The notes below the pieces were generated by a model, which worked only from the letters and a program-made list of their open reading frames with translations, made no database searches and was not told the DNA's origin. Below are positions 54,184 to 62,621 of a stretch of DNA of 64,000 nt, piece after piece. The position numbers and the translations under genes are program-made. Source of the stretch: JACVRW01 sp963803245 (GTDB taxonomy: Bacteria; Actinomycetota; Thermoleophilia; Solirubrobacterales; Thermoleophilaceae); assembly GCA_963803245.1 (NCBI GenBank), contig CAWDLI010000018.1, forward strand, positions 310,001 to 374,000. The letters are read 5' to 3'. The first letter of the stretch is position 1. Every line of letters begins with the position of its first letter.

Positions 54184-54209
54184 TAACAAACCGGGCGCCC
54201 GCATTGTTA
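54184..54209. promoter_or_regulatory. operator palindrome of the thiolase operon
   Basis: TAACAA and TTGTTA arms around a perfect GC-rich CGGGCGCCCG centre; 22 of 26 positions are symmetric. It lies 22 bases before the thiolase ATG, next to the expected promoter. The TetR gene in the operon is the likely binder. Confidence 0.65.
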
Positions 54210-54250
54210 CATACGCCGAACTGCACAGCGGCGCAGCGGATTGACGGCGG

Positions 54251-54276
54251 CCGGGTAGCCGGGCGGTAGCCGGGCG
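54251..54276. repeat. short tandem repeat
   Basis: An 11-base unit (GTAGCCGGGCG) occurs twice in a row and begins a third time. Upstream of the beta-helix protein; no function visible. Confidence 0.5.
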
Positions 54277-54333
54277 GTAGTGGCCCAGGGGATCGTGGCC
54301 TCGCAGCGATCCCGCAAAGAGAAGGAGAACCCG

Positions 54334-55944
54334 ATGAAGCGTGTCCCCGCCGGCCTGATCCTGATCGCCTCGCTGGCCTTCGCCGCACCGGCGAGCGCCA
54401 AGGACACGCTCTGCGTGGGCCATGGTCATGGCTGCTACTCGAGCATCCAGTCGGCCGTGAACGCGGCACACGACGGCGACACGATCGCCGTCGGGCGGGG
54501 CCGCTTCCCCGGCGGCGTGACGATCGACAAGAGCATCAAGCTGGCGGGCCGAGGCGCGCGGGCGACGATCATCAAGGGCGGCGGCCCTGTGCTCACGATC
54601 GGTCTGTACCTGGCGCCCGACCCGCCGGCAGTGACGATCTCGGGAGTAACGATCACGGGCGGCCTCACGACCTCCAGCCCGCAGTCCGAGGACGTCGGCG
54701 ATCAGAACGTGATCGCCCTGGGCGGCGGAATCGCGGTCCCCTTCTCGGCCGACGGCGGCCAGGGCGCGGCGGTGACGATCAAGGACAGCGTGATCACGCG
54801 CAACCGGGTCGCCCCGACCGCCACGGTCCCCTCCGGCAACGCCACCTGCCCGGACGGGCCCTGCCCGTTCGCGTGGGCGAAGGGCGGCGGGATCGACACC
54901 GCAGGTCCGCTAACGCTCAAGAACACCGTCGTCAGCGACAACAGCGCGGGCGGCGTGGCGAGCGACGCGGTCGGCGGCGGCATCAGCGTCTGGGAGACGG
55001 GCTCGCTGACGGTGACGGGCAGCCGGGTGAGCGCCAACCGGGCGGTCGCCGGGAAGCCCAACGGCCGCTTCGCCGAGGGCGGCGGGATCTTCGTCGGCGA
55101 CGGCGTGAAGCTCGTGCTCCGCGACAGCTCGGTCACCTACAACGAGCTGCGCCTGACGACCGACCTGCCCTACTTCGTCGACGGCGCCGATCCGATCGAC
55201 ATGAACGCCAACGGCGGCGGCATCCACGCCGGCACCGACGGCGACGCGACGTTCGACCACACGAGCATCAGCCGCAACTCGATCTACGTGAACGGCCTCA
55301 ACGGGCGGCCCTACGCGTTCGACTCGGGGCTGATGACCGGCACCGGCCCGCTGATCCTGCGCGACAGCCGCATCCAGGGCAACCGGCTGTTCGCCGAGGT
55401 CGGGTCCTCGGAGGAGGTCGGCTTCAGCGGAGGCGCGCTCGACATGTACGGGCCGGCGACGGTGAGCCGCACCCTGATCACCGGCAACGAGGTCGTGGTC
55501 AAGAGCCGCGACGGGCTGGCCGCGGCGAACGGAGCGGTCTACTCCGGCATGGGCGAGGAGACCGCCCTCATCGTCGACACCGTGATCTCAGACAACACCG
55601 CCCGGGCGATCAGCCCGAACGGCGAGGCCACCGTCCAGGGAGCCGGCCTCGTGAACGACGGGCCGCTGCGGCTGCGCGACGCCCTGGTCACCGGCAACTC
55701 CGGCAAGGCCTCCGGCTCCTCCGGGTTCGCCCGTGGCGGCGGCATCTGGCAGGGCCTGGTGTTCAATGAGGGCGGGCTGCCGATTCAACTCGCGCTCGAG
55801 CGCTCGACGGTAGCGCGCAACCGCCTCGCCGGGAGCCCGGGCGTGGACCTCGCCGGCGGCGGGATCTTCAGCGACGGCTTCCCGGTCTCACTCGACGGCA
55901 GCCGGGTGTTCCGCAACACGCCCGACCAATGCCAGGGGTGCTGA
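54334..55944 (+). CDS. secreted right-handed beta-helix protein
   Basis: 536 residues. Signal peptide MKRVPAGLILIASLAFAAPASA. Then repeated strands with GGGI turns: IQSAVNAAHDGDTIAVGRGRFPGG, KSIKLAGRGARATIIKGG, VTISGVTITGGLT, and later IDTAGPLTLKNTVVSDNSAGG and VIVDTVISDNTARAI-like units. This is the parallel beta-helix (PMP/pectate-lyase-like) pattern with an N-terminal DUF1565-type start. Surface or secreted; no catalytic residues identified. AAGAGAAGGAG precedes ATG 54334. One Cys pair near each end. Confidence 0.8.
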   Translation: MKRVPAGLILIASLAFAAPASAKDTLCVGHGHGCYSSIQSAVNAAHDGDTIAVGRGRFPGGVTIDKSIKLAGRGARATIIKGGGPVLTIGLYLAPDPPAVTISGVTITGGLTTSSPQSEDVGDQNVIALGGGIAVPFSADGGQGAAVTIKDSVITRNRVAPTATVPSGNATCPDGPCPFAWAKGGGIDTAGPLTLKNTVVSDNSAGGVASDAVGGGISVWETGSLTVTGSRVSANRAVAGKPNGRFAEGGGIFVGDGVKLVLRDSSVTYNELRLTTDLPYFVDGADPIDMNANGGGIHAGTDGDATFDHTSISRNSIYVNGLNGRPYAFDSGLMTGTGPLILRDSRIQGNRLFAEVGSSEEVGFSGGALDMYGPATVSRTLITGNEVVVKSRDGLAAANGAVYSGMGEETALIVDTVISDNTARAISPNGEATVQGAGLVNDGPLRLRDALVTGNSGKASGSSGFARGGGIWQGLVFNEGGLPIQLALERSTVARNRLAGSPGVDLAGGGIFSDGFPVSLDGSRVFRNTPDQCQGC

Positions 55945-55952
55945 CGCGCGTT

Positions 55953-58220
55953 CTAGCGGTTGACGTACGGCTGGTAGGCCCGGCACGGCTCGCCCCGCAG
56001 CCCCGGGCACGGCGGCAGGCCGGTCGGGACGGTCATCGGCACGACCGGCAGCAGGAGCCTGGAGGGCATGTCCTTCGAGCGGGCGATGGACACGGTGGCC
56101 GTGCCGCTGGGGTCCGTCTCGCCGAACGACCAGATCGGCTGGTCGCCGTTGGGCGCCGCGACCGTCACGCGGATGCGCGACCCGGCGCGGTAGGCGTGGC
56201 CCTGGTAGTAGAGCGGGATCGTCGCCTCGACGTACTTGTTCGAGGGCAGCGGTGACACGTCAGCGGCCCTCAGGCTCAGCACGGGCTCGAGCGGAGTGCT
56301 CTTGGCCGCGTCGAGCTTGCGCATGTCGCCCCGCAGCCAGCCGCCCTGGACGAACGTCTCCTTGCCGTCGGGCCTGACCTCGCTGATCGTCGCCTGGAGG
56401 TCCACGCTGGGCGCCGACGAGCGCACCCAGACCTTCACTGCGCCGCCGCCGATCACGGTGGTGTTCGCGCCGAGCGGCGCGGTCACGTAGGAGGCGGCGC
56501 TGCCCGCCGGGTTCTGGGACCACTGGTACGGCGGCGTAGCGGTCCAGAGGCCGCCCTCGCCTGCCGCGGTGTTCCCGGTGAAATTCGTCAGCGGCCGGTT
56601 GCGAGCGTTCCAGGTGAACGAGTCCGCTCCCGCCGTGGCCGGCGGGGCATCGGCGAGCGAGCCGCCCGAGCCGAGGTACCAGGAGCGGCCGGTGGTGCCT
56701 GGGATCGGGAAACTCGGCCACGACTGCTCGAAGGCCGGGACCGGGTGGCCGGGCTGGAGGCCGCCGGCGCCGTTGTCGAAGAGCACGCGGATAGGCGGCA
56801 GCTTCTCGAACGCCGCAAGCGCCGTGGCATAGGTGGGCTGGAGCTGGATCGGGTCCGGCGGCAGCGTCACGCCCGTGATCCCCATCGCCTCCTGGTAGAT
56901 GACCGGCGCGGCGGCGCGGATCAGCGCCGAGTTCGCGATCGGCGCTCGTCTCGCGACGTACAGCTGGAGGAAGTCGTACCAGCGGTTGAACGTCTCCGGC
57001 GCGAGCGCGTCGACGTGGGTGCCGTTGGTGAAGGTGAACCACTTGCGGTCCGTGCCGGTGAACCGCTTGGACAGGGTCGGGCAGTGACCGCCCGTCTGCT
57101 CGTCGGTCCACTGGCAGGCCATGAACGTCGGCACCTTGATCTTGTTGACGAAGGTGACCGGCGACAGCGGGTCGGCGACCTCGGGGACGTAGCTGTCGTT
57201 GGCGCGGATCTTGGCCATCAGGTCCACCGCCTCGGGATGGAGGGCCTGGTTGGCCTTGCAGGTCTGGTCGCCCTCCTGGACCCGCTTGTAGGCCCAGGGC
57301 TGACCGCCCGTGGGCGAGGCCGCCTGCGCGTCGTGGATCCGCTCCTGCGCCCACGCGACCGCGAACCCGGTGTTGAGGACGCCGCCCGGGTAGAGCGTCG
57401 TCTGCGTGTTGTCGATGACCGAAAACGGCGCGATGGCGGCGAGGCTCGGGGGGTTGGTCGAGGCCGTGAAGAGCTGGCTGATCCCGCCGTAGGAGATCCC
57501 CATCATCCCGACCTTGCCGTGGGCCGCCCACGGCTGGCGGGCCACGGTCTCGACCACGTCGTAGCCGTCGAGGCTCTGCAGCGTCTCGAAGAAGTCGAAG
57601 GCGCCACCCGAGCAGCCCGTGCCGCGCATGTTGACGTCGACCACCGTGAAGCCCATCAGGTTGGCCAGGACGGCGATGCCGCTCTGAGGCCCGGCGGGGT
57701 CGGCGTAGCCGTAGCCCGAGTACTCGATCAGGGTCGGCGTGGGACCCGCGGGGAGCGTCGGCAGCTCGACGCCGTCCGGCAGCGGCAGCACGTCGGCCAC
57801 GTCCTGCGGCGGGTGGACGTTGACGGCGAGCTTGGTGCCGTCGCGGGTGGTCAGGTAGCCATAGCCGTCCTTGGGGAGCGACTGGTTGTAGATGCTCGTG
57901 CTCGACGGAGCCGGGTTCTTCGAGAGGACGGTGAGCGGGCTGGATGCCTCGCCTCCCGCCGCGGGACGCACGCGGTAGCCACTGCCAGGCGGCACGTTGC
58001 GGAAGAGAAGGCCCCCGAGGGAGTTCGCCGGCCGCGTCGCGACCGTCTTGCCGGCTCCGTTCAGGAGCGAGAGCTGCGCGCCCGGGGTCGCAGCGGTCAC
58101 GTAGACCTGCTCGACGCTTCCGCGCGCGGTGAACGCCGGTGCTGCGGCGGCGGTCGCGGTGACGAGCAGCAGCGCGAGCAGTCCGGCAGACGTCACACCG
58201 CAGATCCGAAGCCCCCTCAC
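55953..58220 (-). CDS. secreted CocE/NonD (S15 X-Pro dipeptidyl peptidase) family hydrolase
   Basis: 755 residues. Signal peptide, an N-terminal beta region, then the S15 alpha/beta core: DGTKLAVNVHPP, GGAFDFFETLQSLDGYDVVETVARQPWAAHGKVGMMGISYGGISQLFTA with nucleophile Ser in GISYGG near 246, GTHVDALAPE with the His near 390. C-terminal jelly-roll domain as in CocE (PF08530): VKVWVRSSAPSVDLQATISEVRPDGKETFV. Hydrolyses an ester or N-acyl-proline-like bond outside the cell. Confidence 0.9.
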   Translation of the reverse strand: MRGLRICGVTSAGLLALLLVTATAAAAPAFTARGSVEQVYVTAATPGAQLSLLNGAGKTVATRPANSLGGLLFRNVPPGSGYRVRPAAGGEASSPLTVLSKNPAPSSTSIYNQSLPKDGYGYLTTRDGTKLAVNVHPPQDVADVLPLPDGVELPTLPAGPTPTLIEYSGYGYADPAGPQSGIAVLANLMGFTVVDVNMRGTGCSGGAFDFFETLQSLDGYDVVETVARQPWAAHGKVGMMGISYGGISQLFTASTNPPSLAAIAPFSVIDNTQTTLYPGGVLNTGFAVAWAQERIHDAQAASPTGGQPWAYKRVQEGDQTCKANQALHPEAVDLMAKIRANDSYVPEVADPLSPVTFVNKIKVPTFMACQWTDEQTGGHCPTLSKRFTGTDRKWFTFTNGTHVDALAPETFNRWYDFLQLYVARRAPIANSALIRAAAPVIYQEAMGITGVTLPPDPIQLQPTYATALAAFEKLPPIRVLFDNGAGGLQPGHPVPAFEQSWPSFPIPGTTGRSWYLGSGGSLADAPPATAGADSFTWNARNRPLTNFTGNTAAGEGGLWTATPPYQWSQNPAGSAASYVTAPLGANTTVIGGGAVKVWVRSSAPSVDLQATISEVRPDGKETFVQGGWLRGDMRKLDAAKSTPLEPVLSLRAADVSPLPSNKYVEATIPLYYQGHAYRAGSRIRVTVAAPNGDQPIWSFGETDPSGTATVSIARSKDMPSRLLLPVVPMTVPTGLPPCPGLRGEPCRAYQPYVNR

Positions 58221-58245
58221 GGAGGGCGATCTACCCCATGGCCGC

Positions 58246-58273
58246 GTTTCTGAAACTCCGGTGTTTCTGAAAC
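58246..58273. promoter_or_regulatory. paired 11-base palindromes upstream of the CocE-like gene
   Basis: GTTTCTGAAAC occurs twice (58246-58256 and 58263-58273), 17 bases apart, each being a palindrome. Lies in the 58-base gap between two minus-strand genes, 26 bases before the CocE-like start. Looks like a double repressor site; the regulator is unknown. Confidence 0.6.
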
Positions 58274-58278
58274 CCGCG

Positions 58279-58566
58279 TCAGGGCGCGGCGGGGTTCTCC
58301 TTCGCCCAGCGCGCGATCTCGGCCGAGTCGCTGATCACCGTGCCGTCGTCGAGCACCAGGACCGGAACCTCGTTCGTGCCGGACAGGCGCTTGACCTCGG
58401 CGCGGTCGCGGGCGCGCGAGGACCACGTCCATGGCAGCAGGCGATAGCCGCCTACGGTCCTGATCTCGTACTCGTGGCCCGCGGCGTCGAGCGCGCCGCC
58501 GGCCTTGGCGCACGGGTGGAGCGCGCCGGGCCCGGACGTCTTGCTTCCACAGGTGTAGAGGATCAC
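58279..58566 (-). CDS. glutaredoxin/GST N-terminal-like protein
   Basis: 95 residues, from a GTG at 58566. ILYTCGSKTSG, HPCAKAGGALDAAGHEYEIRTVGG, SGTNEVPVLVLDDGTVISDSAEIARWAKEN: thioredoxin-fold half of GST proteins with the cis-Pro in NEVPVL. It lacks a GST C-terminal domain. The first Cys pair is CGSK/PCAK, not a CxxC. Redox or glutathione-like role is uncertain. Convergence with no neighbour; the exonuclease starts 24 bases away divergently. Confidence 0.75.
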   Translation of the reverse strand: MILYTCGSKTSGPGALHPCAKAGGALDAAGHEYEIRTVGGYRLLPWTWSSRARDRAEVKRLSGTNEVPVLVLDDGTVISDSAEIARWAKENPAAP

Positions 58567-58577
58567 GGCCGGGAAGG

Positions 58578-58583
58578 TACCGT
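58578..58583 (+). promoter_or_regulatory. -10 element, leaderless promoter of the exonuclease
   Basis: TACCGT, 7 bases, then GTG at 58591. Confidence 0.45.
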
Positions 58584-58590
58584 GGGGCGG

Positions 58591-59454
58591 GTGCGACTGG
58601 TCACCTGGAACGTGAACTCGGTCAAGCAGCGCCTGCCGCGCCTGCTGCCCTGGCTCGACGAGCGACGGCCGGACGTCGTGTGTCTCCAGGAGACGAAGCT
58701 GACGGACGACGCGTTCACCGACCTGCTTTCGCACGAGCTGGCCGACCGCGGCTACGAGGTCGCGCTCCACGGCGAGGCCAGCTGGAACGGAGTGGCGATC
58801 CTCTCGCGGGCGGGTCTCGACGACGTCGTCGCGGGGCTCCCCGGCGGGCCGGGCTTCCCTCATCCCGAGGCGCGCGCGGTGTCGGCCACCTGCGACGGGA
58901 TCCGGGTGGTCTCGGTGTACGTGCCCAACGGGCGCGAGCCCGACTCGGAGCACTACCGGTACAAGCTGGAGTGGATGGCGTCGCTGAGGGAGATGGTGGC
59001 CGCGGGGCCGGAGGCGACCATCGTCTGCGGCGACATGAACATCGCGCCCACCGATGACGACGTGTTCGATCCGGACGCCTACGTCGGCCAGACCCACGTG
59101 ACACCGCCGGAGCGCGCCGCGCTGGCGGAGCTGCAGGGGGTCGGCCTGCGTGACGTGGTCCGCGACCGCTGGCCGGACGAGCGGGTCTTCACCTACTGGG
59201 ACTACCGGGCGGGGATGTTCCACCAGGACCTCGGCATGCGGATCGACCTGGTGCTGGCGAGCGAGACGGTGGCCGCCCGGGTCAAGGCGGCGTGGGTCGA
59301 CCGTCAGGCGCGGAAGGGCAAGGGGCCCAGCGACCACGCCCCGGTGATCGTCGACTTCGATGAGGCCCCGGACGGGGACATCGGGCCGGTGGTGCCGCCG
59401 CCGTCCGCTCCGGTCACGAAGCGCGGCGCGAAGAAGATCCCGCAGGCGCCGTAA
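58591..59454 (+). CDS. xthA: exodeoxyribonuclease III (AP endonuclease)
   Basis: 287 residues. TWNVNSVKQRL (Asn), VVCLQETKLTDDAF (Glu metal ligand), SVYVPNGREPDSEHYRYKL, CGDMNIAPTDDDVFDP (Asp/Asn) and SDHAPVIVDF (catalytic His) are the five EEP motifs in order. Cleaves at abasic sites and degrades 3' ends in base excision repair. The C-terminal 35 residues (Pro/Lys-rich, ending KRGAKKIPQAP) extend beyond the usual length. It converges with the LigD polymerase gene. Confidence 0.93.
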   Translation: MRLVTWNVNSVKQRLPRLLPWLDERRPDVVCLQETKLTDDAFTDLLSHELADRGYEVALHGEASWNGVAILSRAGLDDVVAGLPGGPGFPHPEARAVSATCDGIRVVSVYVPNGREPDSEHYRYKLEWMASLREMVAAGPEATIVCGDMNIAPTDDDVFDPDAYVGQTHVTPPERAALAELQGVGLRDVVRDRWPDERVFTYWDYRAGMFHQDLGMRIDLVLASETVAARVKAAWVDRQARKGKGPSDHAPVIVDFDEAPDGDIGPVVPPPSAPVTKRGAKKIPQAP

Positions 59455-59463
59455 GCCATCCGG

Positions 59464-60516
59464 CTACTTCTTGCGGTCGGTGTCGCGTGAGGGCTGCACC
59501 CGCTTCGGCTCGCCCGGCATCTTCGGGTAGTCGGGCGGGTAGGGCATGTCGCCCTCCTCGTCGCGCTCGTACATGTCCAGCAGCGGCTGGAGCGAGTGCA
59601 CGGCGTCGTTGATCGCGGCGTGGCGGTCGCCTACCTCGGCGAAGCGGCCGGGCATCGTCGCGACCGTGAAGTCCTCCGGCGCCACGCCGGGCAGCTCGTC
59701 CCATGTCACGGGGGCAGAGACCGGCGCGCCGGGCTTCGGCCGCACGCTGTACGCCGAGGCGATCGTGCGGTCGCGGGCGTTCTGGTTGTAGTCGACGAAG
59801 ATGCGCTCGCCGCGCTCCTCCTTCCACCACTTCGTCGTCACCTCGCCCGGCAGTCGCCGCTCGAGCTCGCGCCCGAAGGCGATCGCGGCGTGGCGGACGT
59901 CCGTGAACGTCCAGCGCGGCTCGATGCGCACGTAGATGTGCACGCCCCTGCCTCCCGAGGTCTTGGGGAAGCCCACGTAGCCGAGGTCGTCCAGGAGCAC
60001 CCGAGCCTCGGAGGCCACCCGCACCGCGTCGGCGAAGTCCGTGCCCGGCTGCGGGTCGAGGTCGAGGCGCAGCTCGTCGGGATGGTCCACGTCGTCGCTG
60101 CGAACCGGCCACGGATGGAACGTGATCGTGCCCATCTGGGCCGCCCAGCCGACGACGGCCACCTCGGTCGGGCAGATCTCGTCCGCGTGGCGACCCGACG
60201 GAAACTCGATCCTCGCGGTCTCCAGGTAGTCCGGAGCGCCCTTCGGGACGCGCTTCTGGAAGAACGCGTCGCCGCCGCCCTTCTCGCGCGTCGACAGGAC
60301 GATGCCGGGATGCACGCCCTTCGGCCAGCGCTCGAGCGTGGTGGGCCGCCGCTCGAGCGCGCGCATGATGCCGTCTTCCACCGCCAGGTAGTACTCGACC
60401 ACGTCGAGCTTCGTGACCTCGGGCGTGCGCTCGGTCTTCGGGAAGATCACACGATCGGGGCTGGACACGCGCAGATCGCGCCCGCCCGCCTCGATGATCC
60501 TGGCCTCCGTCGCGAT
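59464..60516 (-). CDS. LigD-type DNA polymerase (NHEJ primase-polymerase domain)
   Basis: About 350 residues. DRVIFPKTERTPEVTKLDVVEYYLAV, RPTTLERWPKGVHPG, FFQKRVPKGAP, HPDELRLDLDPQPGTDFAD with the catalytic Asp-x-Asp near 150, FPKTSGGRGVHIYVRI and DYNQNARDRTIASAYSVRP all match the stand-alone polymerase domain of LigD (archaeo-eukaryotic primase fold). Fills gaps in non-homologous end joining with Ku and a ligase, neither found here. Homology starts at ATEARIIEAGG but no proper start codon lies there (ATC at 60516); a GTG at 60606 would read through the inverted repeat, so the start is uncertain. Confidence 0.85.
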   Translation of the reverse strand: MATEARIIEAGGRDLRVSSPDRVIFPKTERTPEVTKLDVVEYYLAVEDGIMRALERRPTTLERWPKGVHPGIVLSTREKGGGDAFFQKRVPKGAPDYLETARIEFPSGRHADEICPTEVAVVGWAAQMGTITFHPWPVRSDDVDHPDELRLDLDPQPGTDFADAVRVASEARVLLDDLGYVGFPKTSGGRGVHIYVRIEPRWTFTDVRHAAIAFGRELERRLPGEVTTKWWKEERGERIFVDYNQNARDRTIASAYSVRPKPGAPVSAPVTWDELPGVAPEDFTVATMPGRFAEVGDRHAAINDAVHSLQPLLDMYERDEEGDMPYPPDYPKMPGEPKRVQPSRDTDRKK

Positions 60517-60540
60517 GCCGGGACTATGGCAGCGCCTCGG

Positions 60541-60661
60541 AAGAGCTGCTGAGAACGCGCGAGACCGAGCGATCCCAGGACGCAGGGAGCGACGCGTGCA
60601 ACGCACGCGAGCGACCGAGGACGCCGGAGCGCGACGGGATCGCGCGTTCTCAGTAGCTCTT
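60541..60661. repeat. large inverted repeat, 22-base arms
   Basis: Arms 60541-60562 and 60640-60661 match at 21 of 22 positions. Nested inside are GCGATCCC/GGGATCGC and a CGCGTGC-AAC-GCACGCG hairpin, so the 121 bases can fold as one long stem. The stop codon of the acyl-CoA dehydrogenase lies within the right arm. May be a terminator or REP-like element. Confidence 0.75.
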
Positions 60662-61838
60662 GGGGAGCCCGAGCGAGTGCTCGGCCACGTAGTTGAGGAT
60701 CATCTCGCGCGAGACCGGCGCTGTGCGGGTCAGGCGCACGCCCCACCACATGTCGGTCAGCCCGTACTCGAGCGCGAAGCCGTTGCCGCCGTGGGCCTGG
60801 ATCGCGCGGTCCACGCACGTGATCGCCGCCTCGGCGGCCGCGTACTTGGCCATGTTGCTCGCCTCGCCCGCGCCGGGGGCGCCGGCGTCGTAGAGGGCGG
60901 CGGCCTTCTGGGTCATCAGGCGCGCGAGCTCGAGCTCGATCTTGGCCTCGGCGAGCGGATGCGCCACGCCCTGGTGAGTGCCGATGGGGGCGCCCCAGAC
61001 CTCGCGCTCGTTGGCGTACGCCGCTGCCTTGGCGAGCGCCCGGCGCCCGGCGCCGCCGGCTATCGCCGCGCCCATGATGCGCTCCGGGTTGAGCCCGTCG
61101 AAGACCGGCCCGAGCCCGCCGCCCTCGCCACCGATCAGCCGGTCCTCGTCGAGCTCCACGTCGTCGAAGAAGAGCGTCCACTGCTTGTCGGGCCCGATGT
61201 ATGGCATCGGGATCGCCTCGCGGGTGAAGCCGGGGGCGTCGACGTCGACCAGGCACAGCGACGGGAGCCCGAGCGAGCCGTCCGGCAGCCGGCTGCGCGC
61301 CACCACCAGCACGGCGTCGGCGTGCTCCACCCCGGAGATGTAGGTCTTCTGGCCGCGCAGCACGAAGCGGTCCCCGCGCCGCTCGAGCGAGGTGGAGAGG
61401 TTGTGGGAGTTCGTGCCCGCGTCCGGCTCGGTGATGGCGAAGGCCACCTTGGTCGAGCCGGCCGCGATGCCGCGCAAGCCAGCGGTCCTTCTGGTCGGCC
61501 GTGCCGTGGCGCGTGAGGATGCTGCCCACGATCGCCGGCGACACCACGATCAGCAGCAGCGACCCGCCGGCGGTCGAGATCTCCTCGCCCACGGCCGCCA
61601 GCGCCGACATTCCGAGGCCGCCGCCGCCCCACTCCTCGGGGATGTTCACGCCGAGGAAGCCCTTCTCGGCGAGCGCGTCCCACAGCTCGGTGGGCGGCTC
61701 GCCCTCGGCGTGCTTGCGCCGCGAGTAGCCGGGACCGAAGCCCGCGCAGATCGCCCCGACGGTCTCGCGCATCATGCGCTCCTCGTCGCTCGGGACGAGT
61801 TGCAGGACCGCCGAAGCGGTGTCAGTGGCTGAGTGCAT
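60650..61838 (-). CDS. acyl-CoA dehydrogenase (one frameshift)
   Basis: About 395 residues after correction. N-terminal part LVPSDEERMMRETVGAICAGFGPGYS, GFLGVNIPEEWGGGGLGMS, SPAIVGSILTRHGTADQKDRWL; after a shift near 61478 it continues AAGSTKVAFAITEPDAGTNSHNLSTS, GQKTYISGVEHADAVLVVAR, REVWGAPIGTHQGVAHPLAEAKIELELARLM and AIQAHGGNGFALEYGLTDMWW. Oxidises an acyl-CoA. The ATG start at 61838 overlaps the end of the GST gene, so these two are co-transcribed. The C-terminus ends in LGLPKSY inside the inverted repeat. Confidence 0.88.
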
Positions 61839-62610
61839 CGACCCTTTCCGTCACGTGCTGGTTTCGGTGGAGCGCGTACATCCGCGCGACCCAGGCCCCT
61901 CCGGGCCGCGCCATGAGCTCGTCGCGCAGCTCCTGCACCGCCGGCGCGAACGCGGTGGGCGCGTAGGGACGCTCCGGCGGAGTGAGCAGCGGCGTGAACA
62001 GCGACGCCGCGGTGAGGTCGGCCACCGTGAAGCCGTCACCAACCAGGTAGCCCGAGGCGCCCACCTCGCTCTCGAGCCGGTCCATCGCCGCCCTCACGGC
62101 GTCGCGGCCCCGGTCGGCGCTCTCGTCCGTGATGCCGGTAGTCGCGCCGCACGAGGAATGACGCCACCGGAGCGCTCATCCGCAGGAACCGCTCCCGAAC
62201 GGGGCTTGGGCCTGCGAGAAGAGCGTCTGGGCCACCACGTCGGTGTCGGCGAGCGTGTGGTGCCACACGAAGCGGCGCAGCTCCGGCGCCAGCTCCTCGT
62301 CGAACCAGTCCTCGAGCGCGAGCGCCCGCCGGCGCGCCTCCGGGTCCGCCGGGTACAGGGGCGGCTCGGGCGTGTGCTCCTCGAGCGCCGCGATGATCGC
62401 CGTCGAGTCGCCGATGCGCCGGCCGTCGATCTCCACCACTGGCAGGCGCTGGTGCTTGCCGCGCGTGGCCACGAGCGCGCTCACCTTGTGGAGTCCGGGC
62501 ATGGGCACGCGAGAGGAGTAGGGAATCCCCTTGTAGTCGAGCGCCCAGCGAGCCTTCTCGTTGTAGTGCGAGACCTCGATGTGCCAGAGGACGACGGTCA
62601 CGTGCGGCAT
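61822..62610 (-). CDS. glutathione S-transferase family protein (two frameshifts)
   Basis: About 262 residues after correction. Thioredoxin half: VVLWHIEVSHYNEKARWALDYKGIPYSSRVPMPGLHK, RLPVVEIDGRRIGDSTAIIAALEEH. Helical half: EDWFDEELAPELRRFVWHHTLAD, then MSAPVASFLVRRDY in a second frame and GYLVGDGFTVADLTAASLFTPLL in a third. Frame changes near 62205 and 62140. Uncertain substrate; actinobacteria usually lack glutathione, so another thiol may be used. ATG 62610 is divergent from the LLM gene, sharing 11 bases of promoter space. Confidence 0.8.
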
Positions 62611-62615
62611 AGAAT
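62610..62615 (+). promoter_or_regulatory. -10 element, leaderless promoter of the LLM oxidoreductase
   Basis: TAGAAT, 6 bases, then GTG at 62622. Overlaps the GST start codon on the other strand. Confidence 0.45.
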
Positions 62616-62621
62616 GCCAGC

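Noticed and set aside
54251..54276. Possible CRISPR-like repeats
   Set aside because: Only two and a part adjacent 11-base units with no spacers; a simple tandem duplication.
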